From: Fen-1298 sp963833465
GTDB lineage: Bacteria > Bacteroidota > Ignavibacteria > UBA10030
DNA length: 64,000 nt
Direction of reading: 5' to 3'
Assembly: GCA_963833465.1 (NCBI GenBank)
Contig: CAWHXW010000002.1
Coordinates: forward strand, 1-64,000
The notes under the pieces were generated by a model. The model was not told where the DNA came from. It did not search any database and was given only the letters and a program-made list of their open reading frames with translations. Position 1 is the stretch's first letter. Every line of letters begins with the position of its first letter. Made by a program: the position numbers and the translations under genes. Of this stretch, positions 1 through 9,862 are shown piece after piece.

Positions 1-2
1 TT

Positions 3-182
3 CAGGGTGTTGGTAATAAAAGGGCAAAAGTGTTGTTAAAAACGTTTGGTTCGATACAAGGTATTCGCAGCGCTACCGAAAAACAGTTGTCAGAAATAGT
101 TGGACCATCTATTGCCAAGAATATTTTAAAATATTTTCATGATTTGGAAAATATTGTTTCAACCAGCAGTGGAAAAGTCTAG
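3..182 (+). CDS. uvrC: UvrC C-terminus (partial, runs off the left edge)
   Basis: Only the last 59 residues and the TAG stop are present. They contain a helix-hairpin-helix pair: GVGNKRAKVLL, then SIQGIRSATEKQLSEIVG, then IAKNILKYF. This arrangement is typical of the C-terminal (HhH)2 DNA-binding domain of excinuclease ABC subunit C, which makes the dual incisions in nucleotide excision repair. The nuclease domains lie outside the window, so the identification rests on the HhH segment alone. Another protein with tandem HhH motifs cannot be fully excluded. The next gene follows after 56 bases on the same strand. Confidence 0.75.
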   Translation, partial: QGVGNKRAKVLLKTFGSIQGIRSATEKQLSEIVGPSIAKNILKYFHDLENIVSTSSGKV

Positions 183-238
183 TATGTGGTGTTCAATAAA
201 TTGCGATTCGGACAATTTTATTGTACGTTAAAAATAAT

Positions 239-2070
239 ATGAGTCCTTCAGATATTTTTTTTCGGCTTATTAAATATTTTATAAAGTACAAGTGGCGTAT
301 TATTGCCGGACTTATATCGGTGGCTATAATGAGTTCCGCCGATACTGCATCGGCATATTTAATTGCCCGTCTATTTGAAATCCTGCAAACAATCAGCCAG
401 CAAGTACGCCTGGGGCAAGCGATTCTTGTAGTTGTTCCTCTAAACTTATTTCATCGATTGCTTTATTCATTTACAATCCATGGACAGCAAGAAAGTTTTG
501 AGCTTATATATAAATTCGCACTTGCCGTCATCGTAATCATTCTTATAAAAGTGGCTTTTGTATACGTTCGTGAATATGTTATGAGTTCTGTTCAGCAAAA
601 GATTATGATGAGGTTCAGAATTGAATTGTTTAACCGCATTGTTTTCCTGCCTATAAAATACTTTGATGAAAACAAAACAGGATATATCATGTCGCGCATC
701 ACTAACGACGTGAACAATATTGAACAATCAATTACGTTATTGGTAGAAATGGCGCAGAACTTTGTCTATACTTTTGTCTATGCAGGAGCATTGTTTTATA
801 CAAACTGGCAGCTGGCTATTGTAACAATTATCATTTTTGCTTTTTCAGGCGAGATATCACGCAGATTTGGCGACAAGATTCGTTCTTACAGCCATGCCCT
901 CACAAATACATTAGCTGAAATTTCTGCGTTTATCCAAGAACGAATATCAGCAATACGTATTGTGAAATCGTTCACTAGAGAAGAGAAAGAAAAAAGCACT
1001 TTCAAACAAAAAGTTGAGTCTAACTATCATTACTCGATGAAAATTGTGCGCGTAACTGCGCTATTAAGCCCGACAAATGAATTATTTAATACAACTGCCG
1101 CTTCGCTTCTTGTAATATTTTGCGGATATCTTTTTATCAAAGGATTAATGACAATTGAAGTCATGTTATTCTTTCTAATCTTAATGATCAACCTGGCAAA
1201 ACCGGTCAAGGCATTGGGTGAAAGCGCAGCAAGGATTCAAAAAACTCTTGTGTCTGCCGGTTATATCTTCGAAATACTTGACCAGCCAAAAGAGTCGAAT
1301 CCAAAAACAACAGATCAAATTGCGATTGCAAAAGGAACTGTTGAATATCGGAATGTATCATTTTCATATAATAACGATATTCAGGCATTAAAAAATATCA
1401 ACGTTAAAGTAGAAGGTGGAGAAAAAATTGCTCTTGTCGGTCCAAGCGGTGGAGGCAAAAGCACTTTTGTGAATATGATACCACGTTTTTATGAAGCGCA
1501 AAAAGGAAGTATTTTTATAGATGGAATTGACACAAAGGATGTTGATTTATATTCACTCAGGAACCAGATTGCTATCGTTCCACAAGATGTAATTCTTTTT
1601 TCGGTACAGTTTTTACTAATATACAATACGGCCGGCTTGATGCGACGAAGGAAGAAATATTGCAAGCTGCAAAAGATGCAAATGCACATGATTTTATAGA
1701 AAAACTTGAAAAAGGATATGACACAGAGGTAGGAGAGCGCGGTCTTCAGCTTTCCGGAGGACAACGCCAGAGAATTGCAATTGCAAGAGCAATACTTCGC
1801 AATCCGCGTATATTGTTGTTAGATGAGGCAACATCTTCATTAGATACAGAATCCGAATTAATGGTAAAAGAAGCTTTAGACCGGCTTATGGAAGGACGTA
1901 CATCTTTTATTATTGCCCATAGACTTTCAACAATAGCTCACTGCGACAGAATTATAGTACTTGATTCGGGAAGCATTGTCGAAGTAGGCACGCACGAAGA
2001 GCTTCTTTCAAATGACAGCGGATTGTACCGGCATCTTCATGCGCTCCAATTTGATAAAGATTCTGTTTGA
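239..2070 (+). CDS. MsbA-like ABC exporter, permease fused to ATPase (one frameshift)
   Basis: This is a fused exporter half-transporter of the type that flips lipid A or other lipids across the inner membrane. The first ~330 residues hold about six membrane segments and the next part an ATPase domain. Walker A GPSGGGKST lies near residue 401 and the Q-loop reads VPQDVILFS. The frame breaks at 1604/1605, where one base is missing (reading S-D-T-V needs an extra base). It continues in the next frame with the signature LSGGQ, Walker B ILLLDEATSS and the H-loop IIAHR. Corrected length is about 610 residues, normal for the family. I prefer ATG 239 over TTG 221. Two GT9 heptosyltransferase-like genes follow directly, which supports an LPS export role by inference. 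Confidence 0.85.
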
Positions 2071-3162
2071 ATGAAAGACTCATTTCTAAAACGCCTTGAA
2101 TTACTACTGCGCCGCTTCTTAATTTTTGTATTTGGAACATTTGTTAGAAGAAGAAATCAACCGCCTGATAATTTCGATTTTAATTCCAGCAAAATTCTGT
2201 TTATTCGGCAGGATAGAATTGGTGACGTCCTTATCTCGACTCCAATATTTGTGTCACTTAAAACACATTATCCTTCTGCCGTCGCAGATGTTTTACTCAG
2301 CAAAAATAATCAATTTGTTCTGATGAATGACCCATTGATCCGAAAACGCTGGACATATCAAAAGAGATTAGGCAAAGTGATTTCATTATTGAGATCTATT
2401 CGAAAAGAAAAATATGATTTTTCTGTAGATATGATTGATAATCCGTCGGTAACATCGACCATTCTTTGCTTATTGTCCGGTGCGAGATGGAATATTGGCA
2501 TTGCAAAAGATAACAACTATGTTTATGACATTATAGTACCGATGCTTTCCAGAAGTGAAACACATATCGTTGACCGAATTGCTCAGTTGTTAATCCCTTT
2601 TCATATTGATCCACAATCCGAAAAACTTTCCATTCGATATTTTACATCGTCTGAGTCAGATTACTTTGCAGAAAACTTTCTTTCGGACAAGCCACTATGC
2701 AAAAGTCAGCTAATTGGAATTAATATATCTGCTGGAAGCGGATCACGTTTTTGGGGTATTGAGAATTATCGAGCTTTATTTAAATTTCTGACTGAAAAAC
2801 ATCCTAAACTATGTCCAATTCTTTTGTATCAGCCGTCAGATTATCAAAAAGCAATTAAAATAATTGAAGGAATTGATGGGATTGTTTTGTCACCTCTTAC
2901 CGAAACTTTTGATCAATTTGCAGCAATCATTAAAAGATTAACATTTCTTATATCTCCCGATACATCTGCAATTCATTTAGCCTCTGCATTTGGAATTCCA
3001 TCGGTCGTGCTATATGTCCAATCTAATAAAGGCCTGCGAATTTGGGAACCATATAATGTAGCATATGAATCGCTTGTAACCGACGTTGACAATCTTTCTG
3101 CCATTTCAATTTCCGATGTCATAAATGCTTTCGAGTGTCTTATTATAAAAATTAGAAAATGA
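2071..3162 (+). CDS. Glycosyltransferase family 9 (heptosyltransferase-like)
   Basis: This 363-residue protein belongs to the ADP-heptose:LPS heptosyltransferase family (GT9), which adds sugars to the LPS inner core on the cytoplasmic face. The N-terminal half carries ILFIRQDRIGDVLISTPIF, the usual first Rossmann motif. The C-terminal half carries NISAGSGSRFWG and the nucleotide-sugar site SPDTSAIHLASAFGIPSVVLY-like segment. The ATG starts on the base after the exporter's TGA stop, and the gene overlaps the next GT9 gene by four bases, so translation is probably coupled. The exact donor and acceptor cannot be read from the sequence. Confidence 0.85.
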   Translation: MKDSFLKRLELLLRRFLIFVFGTFVRRRNQPPDNFDFNSSKILFIRQDRIGDVLISTPIFVSLKTHYPSAVADVLLSKNNQFVLMNDPLIRKRWTYQKRLGKVISLLRSIRKEKYDFSVDMIDNPSVTSTILCLLSGARWNIGIAKDNNYVYDIIVPMLSRSETHIVDRIAQLLIPFHIDPQSEKLSIRYFTSSESDYFAENFLSDKPLCKSQLIGINISAGSGSRFWGIENYRALFKFLTEKHPKLCPILLYQPSDYQKAIKIIEGIDGIVLSPLTETFDQFAAIIKRLTFLISPDTSAIHLASAFGIPSVVLYVQSNKGLRIWEPYNVAYESLVTDVDNLSAISISDVINAFECLIIKIRK

Positions 3163-4307
3163 TTTTGGGATTTGTCAAATCAATAGAATCTTTTTGGCGG
3201 CATAAGATAGTTTATCCTATTTTACGATCAATTATCCACAATCCACAGATTGAAAAGCCAATCGATATTTTATCGATTAAGAAGCTTTTAATTTTGCGCT
3301 ATGACAGAATCGGTGATATGATTATTACTACGCCAATATTCCGAAACTTGAAGCAAATGAATCCCAAGCTCAAGATCGGAGTGTTTGCAAACAAAACAAA
3401 TGCAGAGATTATTAAAAATAATCCTTACATCGATGCAATATATATATTTCCTGATCATTGGTGGCAATTATTGATTGAATTGAGAAAGATGCGGAAAGAG
3501 AAATTCGATGTCGTTATCAACTTTGTCTTCACGAAGATGACATTAGGAGGAATTCTAATCAATCTGATTGCGCCTATAGGAATAAAGATCGGACTGGGTG
3601 AGAATAAATATCAATTTTATTATAATAGACTGCTATCATTTGAACGGGATAAACAAATTATGGTCGTTTTACTATCCTCCCTTATCAAGGAGGCAGTCGG
3701 CGTTGATATTCTGTTATCCGAAAGTAGCTATGAAATTATTGTGGATGAAAAAGCGCAAGAAAATGTTCAAGAATTTCTTGCAAAATATAAATTAAAATCA
3801 CGCAAGACTCAGTTGTCCGATCATTTACCATATCTTTTATTTAACCTTTCTGCCTCAGATCTGTGGACGAGATTTTCAGTAGATCAAGTCGAGTCACTTA
3901 CAAAATATCTGGAAGCTATAAATATATTCCGTACGGTTGTTATTTATGCGCCATATGATAAAGAAATGAAAAAAGCCGCGATTAAAGCGAAAACAAAGAC
4001 ATCCTGTTTAATATTTCCAGAACAAGGGGCAGCAACGCTTCTTGAAATTGCCGCTCTCGTAGAAAACGCTCATTGTGTCATTACTCCTGATACCTCAACC
4101 GTCCACTTTGCATCAGCTATGCAAACTCCTATGATTGGATTCTATAGTTCAGCAAAAGAAAAAAAAGAGTGGCTGCCGTTTCAAGTAAAATATAATCTTC
4201 TCATGTCTGATAATTATCTACCGATAAGTGCAATTCCCATTCCAAAAATGTTAAATGCAATTGATGATTTTATTTGTGAACTTGATTTAAAATCTATGAA
4301 TAAATAA
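3159..4307 (+). CDS. Glycosyltransferase family 9 (second heptosyltransferase-like)
   Basis: This second GT9 enzyme has 382 residues and is about as long as its upstream neighbour, which it overlaps by four bases (ATGA). Residues ~42-62 read LLILRYDRIGDMIITTPIF, and the C-terminal donor site reads ITPDTSTVHFASAMQTPMIGFY. Both match the heptosyltransferase fold. The pair looks like a tandem duplication that has diverged, as is usual for enzymes adding successive core heptoses. A 49-base gap with an AGAAGGAA ribosome site leads to the O-antigen ligase gene, so this is one LPS operon by position. Confidence 0.85.
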   Translation: MILGFVKSIESFWRHKIVYPILRSIIHNPQIEKPIDILSIKKLLILRYDRIGDMIITTPIFRNLKQMNPKLKIGVFANKTNAEIIKNNPYIDAIYIFPDHWWQLLIELRKMRKEKFDVVINFVFTKMTLGGILINLIAPIGIKIGLGENKYQFYYNRLLSFERDKQIMVVLLSSLIKEAVGVDILLSESSYEIIVDEKAQENVQEFLAKYKLKSRKTQLSDHLPYLLFNLSASDLWTRFSVDQVESLTKYLEAINIFRTVVIYAPYDKEMKKAAIKAKTKTSCLIFPEQGAATLLEIAALVENAHCVITPDTSTVHFASAMQTPMIGFYSSAKEKKEWLPFQVKYNLLMSDNYLPISAIPIPKMLNAIDDFICELDLKSMNK

Positions 4308-4356
4308 ACATGCTGCAGAGAACTTATTTTTTTAATTTTTAGAAGGAACAGAGCTT

Positions 4357-5580
4357 ATGAAATTGACCGACTATCGAACAACATTTCCAAATGCGATGAG
4401 TCGTTTTGGATTATATCTTTTTGCGTTCAGTATTCCGATTTCATTTGTTCCTGCCGAGTTGGCAATTGGATTATGTTTATTAGGGTGGATTCTTGAAGGA
4501 ATATTAAACAGAAACTGGCAATATTTTAAAACAAAACTTTACATTCCCATCCTAATTTATATCGGCTGGAATCTCGTTTCATCGAGTGTTTCTCCTCGGC
4601 CAGGGCATAGTCTATGGGCTTTAGCAGATAATGAATGGCCTATGTTTATTATGTTATTCATGATTACACTTATTGATAAAATAAATATCCAAAAAAAAAT
4701 AATACATTTGTGGCTAATGACTTCTGCAATTGCAGCAATATACGGTATATGGCAAACATTCTCCGGCTATCAATTGCATCGCCATGATTTACTTGCTCCA
4801 ATGGGAAATTATTTTCGCGCTGTTGGGTTCAATGGATTCTACTTGACATTTGCAGCATTTATAATGTCTGTTTTTCTTGTATCATTTTGTCTTAGTACTT
4901 TATCGAAAAGTAATTTCCGATGGTCGTATATTTTTGTTTCGTCTGTAAGTTTCCTCGCTATTGTGGGGACATTTGCCAGAAGTATTTGGCTGTCGCTTGT
5001 TGCGGCAATTCCTATCTTTGGATTTTTAAAAGGAAAGCGCTTGGGTAGTATTGTATCAATAAGTTTCGTTTTAATAGTCTTATTATGTCTCATTTTTGTT
5101 CCAGCTATCAGACAACGCGCAGTATCAATCGTGATCCCTTCTGAAAACGAGACTCGTCTAAATCTATGGAAATCATCCATAAATATTTCAAAAGATTTTC
5201 CGATCACAGGTATTGGTGAAGATAACTTCGATTATTACATCGAACGTTATTTGGTTCCAGGTTATTATGATGTCAAAAGCCATCCTCATAATGATTATTT
5301 AAATGTTCTTGTGAATTCCGGCATTCCAGGAATTATTTCTTTTCTTAGTATCTGGATTTACATCATCTGGAAAGGATTTGAAACGCGGAAGAATGCAGCA
5401 GATCCATTCTTGAAAGAATTGGCATTAGGCGGAACTTTAGCCGTGATCGGCTTCATGATCGGAGGATTGTTTCAGGATTATTATGGCACTTTTATGAATT
5501 GCTGGGGCTGGTGGTTTGTTGCAGGTATGACGATGACATCATATAAACTTTATAAAACTGAACATATTGTTAAATCATAA
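4357..5580 (+). CDS. O-antigen ligase family membrane protein (WaaL-like)
   Basis: This 407-residue protein is made almost entirely of hydrophobic segments, roughly ten to twelve helices. Near residue 290 a large loop contains GIGEDNFDYYIERY and then SHPHNDYLNVLVNSGIPG. The HPHNDYL segment in a periplasmic loop is characteristic of the O-antigen ligase/polymerase family (Wzy_C), which transfers undecaprenol-linked polysaccharide to lipid A-core. Ligase and polymerase cannot be told apart with certainty here. Two GT9 core transferases and an MsbA-like exporter upstream make a ligase role likely. The 3' end overlaps the convergent GT2 gene by 11 bases. Confidence 0.8.
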   Translation: MKLTDYRTTFPNAMSRFGLYLFAFSIPISFVPAELAIGLCLLGWILEGILNRNWQYFKTKLYIPILIYIGWNLVSSSVSPRPGHSLWALADNEWPMFIMLFMITLIDKINIQKKIIHLWLMTSAIAAIYGIWQTFSGYQLHRHDLLAPMGNYFRAVGFNGFYLTFAAFIMSVFLVSFCLSTLSKSNFRWSYIFVSSVSFLAIVGTFARSIWLSLVAAIPIFGFLKGKRLGSIVSISFVLIVLLCLIFVPAIRQRAVSIVIPSENETRLNLWKSSINISKDFPITGIGEDNFDYYIERYLVPGYYDVKSHPHNDYLNVLVNSGIPGIISFLSIWIYIIWKGFETRKNAADPFLKELALGGTLAVIGFMIGGLFQDYYGTFMNCWGWWFVAGMTMTSYKLYKTEHIVKS

Positions 5581-6433
5581 TATAATTTTTATATTCGCCG
5601 ATTCTCCATTTGCATTTTAATTCAATAGCATCGAGAATCTTTTCCCTTAGCGGCTGTCGAACTTTTGATGGATCATATTTAAAAATCCAATTTTGTCTGC
5701 TAATTCGTTCTTTCATGATCGAAGGATGTATTCCATCAAATATTATTAATCTGCCGCCTTTTTTGTAATTATATTTATTTTCAGTACCGACATATTGCTT
5801 AACCCAATCATCCGGATGCCATAATTTATTGAAATATTTTTGCTTTAACTGCTGAATTTCCGGCGGTTTAACCCAGCCGTAATGATAAATTGAGGCATCG
5901 ATTAACTTTACATGAAGTTTTTTTCCATTGATTTTAAATCCTTGAGCATCACCCCATGAACGCACTCCAATATTTGGACGCACAATTCGTATTTCACGCC
6001 GATACCAGCGCCGAGAATTTCCAATATAATTATAACCACCGTAAAAATGTTTATAATTAAAAAGAAGCCCTTCTACTGTATTCGTATCTTTATAGCATAA
6101 CATTGCTTCTTTAATCGCAGGAATTTCTTGCTCATGCAATACTTCATCTGCCTGGAGATAAATTGCCCAATCACCCGAAGCTTGATCAAGCGCAAGATTG
6201 GTTTGCTGGGAAAGAATTTTACCTTTTTCGCGAATTGAATCATCCCATATTGTTTCAAGAATTTTAATTTTAGGTGAATGAAATAATTTAATACGATTTA
6301 GAGTATCGTCTTCCGATTGACCGACAGCAACAATAACTTCATCGCATATTGGAAGCAGAGAGTTGATGGATTCAATAAAAGGGTAGTCGTATTTTACACC
6401 GTTTCGGACGAAAGTGAATCCTGACACTTTCAT
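5570..6433 (-). CDS. Glycosyltransferase family 2
   Basis: This soluble 287-residue protein has the GT-A fold order: GFTFVRNGVKYDYPFIESI at the N-terminus, DEVIVAVGQSEDDT, then GDWAIYLQADEVLHEQE. The ADEVLHE stretch stands where many GT2 enzymes have DxD and is the usual form in the family of small LPS-modifying transferases related to WaaE/KdtX. It is the last gene of the minus-strand run that includes the two PorV-like barrels, 13 bases after the preceding gene. It faces the O-antigen ligase gene and may act on the same glycan, which is inference. Confidence 0.75.
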   Translation of the reverse strand: MKVSGFTFVRNGVKYDYPFIESINSLLPICDEVIVAVGQSEDDTLNRIKLFHSPKIKILETIWDDSIREKGKILSQQTNLALDQASGDWAIYLQADEVLHEQEIPAIKEAMLCYKDTNTVEGLLFNYKHFYGGYNYIGNSRRWYRREIRIVRPNIGVRSWGDAQGFKINGKKLHVKLIDASIYHYGWVKPPEIQQLKQKYFNKLWHPDDWVKQYVGTENKYNYKKGGRLIIFDGIHPSIMKERISRQNWIFKYDPSKVRQPLREKILDAIELKCKWRIGEYKNYIMI

Positions 6434-6446
6434 TCAAGCTTATTCC

Positions 6447-7337
6447 TTAAAAAGAAAAACTAATCGAGATTAGCTGGGAATCGCCAAGCTGAAGAGAAAA
6501 CGGAATATAAGCATAGTCGAGTATGATAAAGCTGTATCGAATTCCTATTCCGGCAGAAAAACCTTGAGCATCAATTCCAGACTGGTAACCGACTCGTGCT
6601 GTAACTGTATGATCGTACGTAGCTTCTCCGCCAATACTGCAATGGTCAAAAAATGTTCCAAGTTCTGAAGAAAACGCTGCAGCAGCTCTAAAATTCATTT
6701 TATCTAAATTGAATGAATATGTTCCGCCAATTCGAGCTTGCGTAGGCAAATCTGTTTGTTCGTTATGGAATGCCGAAAGCGAACCTAAATTCGTTAATGA
6801 ACATCCGAGACTAAGACCTTCTATCGGCGGCGTGTAAAGAACTCCGGCATCAATTCCATAACCTGTAGCTTCGTCAACAAAAATTTTTTCATAAAGATAT
6901 TTAGATGCGATGCCTATTTGGATATTTTGTGTCAGCTTGATGCCATAAGTCAATTGAAAAGATGTGGATTGCGCATCGAATGTTCCGATGGGTGGTCCAG
7001 AAATTGTGCGTAATTCTATTCCATTTACACTGGTATTTGCTATAGAAAGCGAAAAAGATCCGATACTGAAAGGAGCCGCAATAGACAAGCATTCTGTCGT
7101 AATATCCTGAATCCAATCTGTATGCGAGAATAAAGCTCCATAAGTTTCGCAAGATGCAATATTTGCAGGATTAATGTAAATGGATTGAAGTCCTGTTGGA
7201 TCTGCCACAAAAGCTTCACCTGTGGAAGCGGCGAAGGGAGTAGTTGGAAACTTCAAACTGACTTCGCCTCGAGAACTGCCCTGCGAAAGCACCAGCGAAG
7301 GGAAAAGAAGCAGTAAAAAAATAATTTTAAATTTCAT
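6447..7337 (-). CDS. PorV/PorQ-like outer-membrane beta-barrel protein
   Basis: The 296-residue product starts with a signal peptide (KIIFLLLLFPSLVLSQ) and then has TPFAASTGEAFVADPTGLQSIYINPANIA. That glycine/alanine-rich start followed by a YxNPAN-like motif is typical of the PorV/PorQ/UPF0164 group of outer-membrane barrels. The rest alternates as beta strands and the protein ends in F, as barrels do. PorV proteins shuttle T9SS cargo to the attachment complex, while PorQ-like ones have related roles. The start codon overlaps the stop of the preceding barrel gene (TAATG), so the two are probably made together. Confidence 0.7.
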   Translation of the reverse strand: MKFKIIFLLLLFPSLVLSQGSSRGEVSLKFPTTPFAASTGEAFVADPTGLQSIYINPANIASCETYGALFSHTDWIQDITTECLSIAAPFSIGSFSLSIANTSVNGIELRTISGPPIGTFDAQSTSFQLTYGIKLTQNIQIGIASKYLYEKIFVDEATGYGIDAGVLYTPPIEGLSLGCSLTNLGSLSAFHNEQTDLPTQARIGGTYSFNLDKMNFRAAAAFSSELGTFFDHCSIGGEATYDHTVTARVGYQSGIDAQGFSAGIGIRYSFIILDYAYIPFSLQLGDSQLISISFSF

Positions 7338-8308
7338 TAGAATCTCAGTGCCAATGAAAGGATATGGATGCCGCTTGGACTATATGGTTCAAAGATGTAG
7401 GCATAGTCAAAAGAAGGGGTCCAATTTGCAACTTTGGTTTGGAATGATATTCCTACCGATGGTTTCGCAGGTAAATCTGTGTTCACGGCGATTTGATCAA
7501 TTCCGCCTCGGATATGAACACCATCATATACTTCAATTTCTGAACCAAAACGAAAGTACGGTGCTGAGCCAATAAATTCGAATTCACCGGATAATATTAT
7601 CGGAAAGAACTTTGGTGTCCAGCTAAGTCCAATGCGTTTTCGCAGCGGAAAATAATCAGAAGAAGCATTGCCAAGTTCTCCATAAAGCTGAGATGTATCC
7701 CATTTGTACTTAGCGTCTATATCCTGAACTACTGCACCAACCGTAAATTCCTGCGATAGCAAATAAATTGCACCCATATCAATAGCAGCGGTCGTGCTTT
7801 GTATTCCTGAAAAGAGAGAGTAGTAAAGAATTTTTGCTGTTACGCCAAAAGCAAAGTCTGAGGATGGTTTTATTCCAAAGGAGAGCATAAAAGCGTTCTC
7901 AGATGTACTATACGTTTCGGTATGAATACCATCATCATCCCTGCCATCAATATTTCCAACACCGGCATTAATTATAGATAAAGAAAATCCGGCATCTGGT
8001 TTTAAATTATTTGTGTAACTTAAAAAATTGAGATTTCTATCTAAAGATAAATCTCCATAAGCTGCTGCGGCAGTGGGCTGAGATTCAAATGGCACAAGCG
8101 CCGGATTGTAGTATGATTGCAAATCGCCGCTAATGACTGCAGTCATCGCATTTCCCATTCCCATTCCTCGCGCGCCAAATCCCATGCGAAAAGGCGCTCC
8201 GGCAAGCCCGCCATCAGAAGAGCTGCTTTGCAGCTGACTCAATGCAACAATTGATAAGCTGATAGACAAAAGAAAGATTACTGCTATAGTAAAAAAAAGA
8301 ATTTTCAT
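7337..8308 (-). CDS. PorV-like outer-membrane protein (hidden in an apparent fusion)
   Basis: Residues 1-24 form a signal peptide (MKILFFTIAVIFLLSISLSIVALS), followed by GAPFRMGFGARGMGMGNAMTAV and SYYNPALVPF. This is the hallmark N-terminus of PorV-type outer-membrane barrels, and the C-terminus LALRF is barrel-like. As sequenced, the frame is open into the upstream BNR protein and reads as one 841-residue chain. An internal signal peptide in the middle of a chain makes no sense. Removing one C from the CC at 8316-8317 gives the upstream gene its own TGA overlapping this ATG. The corrected product is 323 residues. Confidence 0.75.
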   Translation of the reverse strand: MKILFFTIAVIFLLSISLSIVALSQLQSSSSDGGLAGAPFRMGFGARGMGMGNAMTAVISGDLQSYYNPALVPFESQPTAAAAYGDLSLDRNLNFLSYTNNLKPDAGFSLSIINAGVGNIDGRDDDGIHTETYSTSENAFMLSFGIKPSSDFAFGVTAKILYYSLFSGIQSTTAAIDMGAIYLLSQEFTVGAVVQDIDAKYKWDTSQLYGELGNASSDYFPLRKRIGLSWTPKFFPIILSGEFEFIGSAPYFRFGSEIEVYDGVHIRGGIDQIAVNTDLPAKPSVGISFQTKVANWTPSFDYAYIFEPYSPSGIHILSLALRF

Positions 8309-9862
8309 TTTAGTACCTAAAATTTTTCCCCAAATTGGTTGCTGATTACTAATATCCACGCGATAAAAATAAACGCCATTAATAACTGTAGAATGATTAT
8401 CGTTTTTCCCATCCCAGATTTCATCGTATTCTTTTCCATTTGCACGAGATGCATTTTGTATCAGAGTGCGAACAGGCAGCATACCGTAATCAAAAATACG
8501 AATTGAAACCTGCTCTGTCCCTGCAGTTCCTGTGTTTAAGCTGTAGTGCAAACGAACTGGTTCATTACTCGGAGAAAATGGATTTGGAAAAGCGTAAGTA
8601 ATTTTTTTATTTTCGACTTGTTCAGCAGTGCGGAAAATGTGCCATATAGAACCGAATTGTTGCGAAGGTGAATCAATGGTATAAGCAATTCCTTCTGGTC
8701 CACCGAACCATACTGTATCGCCCTTAACACCTACGCCGAAGCATTCTGATGAAAAGAATCTTTGAAGATTTGTGGGATCATAGATTGAACCGCTTTTTAT
8801 CCAGCTTAAGCCAAAATCAGAAGATCTGAATAATCCATCATCCGTTGCAACATAAACAATCGAATCTTTGAAAGTGATGTTGTGAGCCCACTCGCCAAGC
8901 AAAGTAGTATTCCAAGTATTTCCGCCGTCAGAAGAATAGCTTACACCTTTAATTTCGGTTGAATCGCTTGCATTTACTGTTGCAGCCCAAATAATTTTTA
9001 AGCTGTCCCATCGCTGTTCATTGATAGCAACAACAAAATCGCCTGAAATCGGACGAGTTTGATTTTGATGAGAAAACTTTTGCCAGCTAATTCCATAATC
9101 AGTAGATTTGTTGATGCCATCCGCACTTCCAGCCCAGATTGTAGAATCATTACTTGAATAAACAGAAAAAAGAAGATGATTATTATTCGCTCTAAGACCT
9201 ATAAGTCCTGAAGCGGGCGACAGATCAAAAACATAATTCAAAGAATCAGTCGGCTTAATAGAGTCGAGATTATCAGGAGGAAGAATAACTCTTTGCCAGG
9301 TTTTTCCGGAATCAATTGACTTCCGAAGTCCGCCAGCCCAGCTCGCAATCCATACTGTATTTTTTGTAAGAGCGATATCAAAAGTAATATTTTGCTGCGG
9401 AACAGTAACATCCAATGCAAGTATATGATTATTGCCGTACATCAAAGTATCCACAGTACCCTTGTCAACTGGCTGAGGAATAAAAGACCAAGTCGAACCA
9501 CGATCCGTCGAATAACGCAAACCACCGCCGGTCTGCACAGACTCTCCATTTAGATTTTCAGAAAATCCTTTAGCTATCCAGATGAAGTTGTTATTGATTG
9601 CAATAGCCGAAATACCTGTATCAGGAACCGAGCTTGCTCCAAAGAAATTCGTCCAGCTTATTCCTCCATTAGTTGTCAAACTTAGCCCGTTTTCAGTTCC
9701 AAACCAAACAGAATCTTGTACAACCAAAATATCGTCTATGGAATTAGTTCTTGGCAACGAGCTGATCCACCCAGAATTTGATTTGAACATTCTTGGAATT
9801 TGACCAAAAGCAAAAAAACCAAAATTAAGCCAGATAAAAATTATAGTTATAAATCTTTTCAA
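8305..9862 (-). CDS. Secreted BNR/sialidase-repeat protein with T9SS-type C-terminal domain (frameshift at its end)
   Basis: A signal peptide (residues ~1-20, IIFIWLNFGFFAFGQ) is followed by at least five BNR-like repeats with S-x-D-x-G-x-T-W (STDRGSTWSF, SIDSGKTWQR, STDYGISWQK, SSDGGNTWNT, SSDFGLSWIK), which predict a beta-propeller. The last ~90 residues read YAFPNPFSPSNEPVRLHYSL, then DEIWDGKNDNHSTVINGVYFYRV. This is the FlgD-like/Por secretion sorting domain that directs export by T9SS. With one G removed the end reads WGKILVLK-stop, the expected terminus. The TTG start overlaps the lipoprotein's TGA. Ligand unknown. Confidence 0.75.

Noticed and set aside
5570..5580. 11-base convergent overlap of the O-antigen ligase and a GT2 gene
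   Set aside because: Short 3' overlaps between convergent genes are common, and both stop codons are clear. No structure there suggests regulation.
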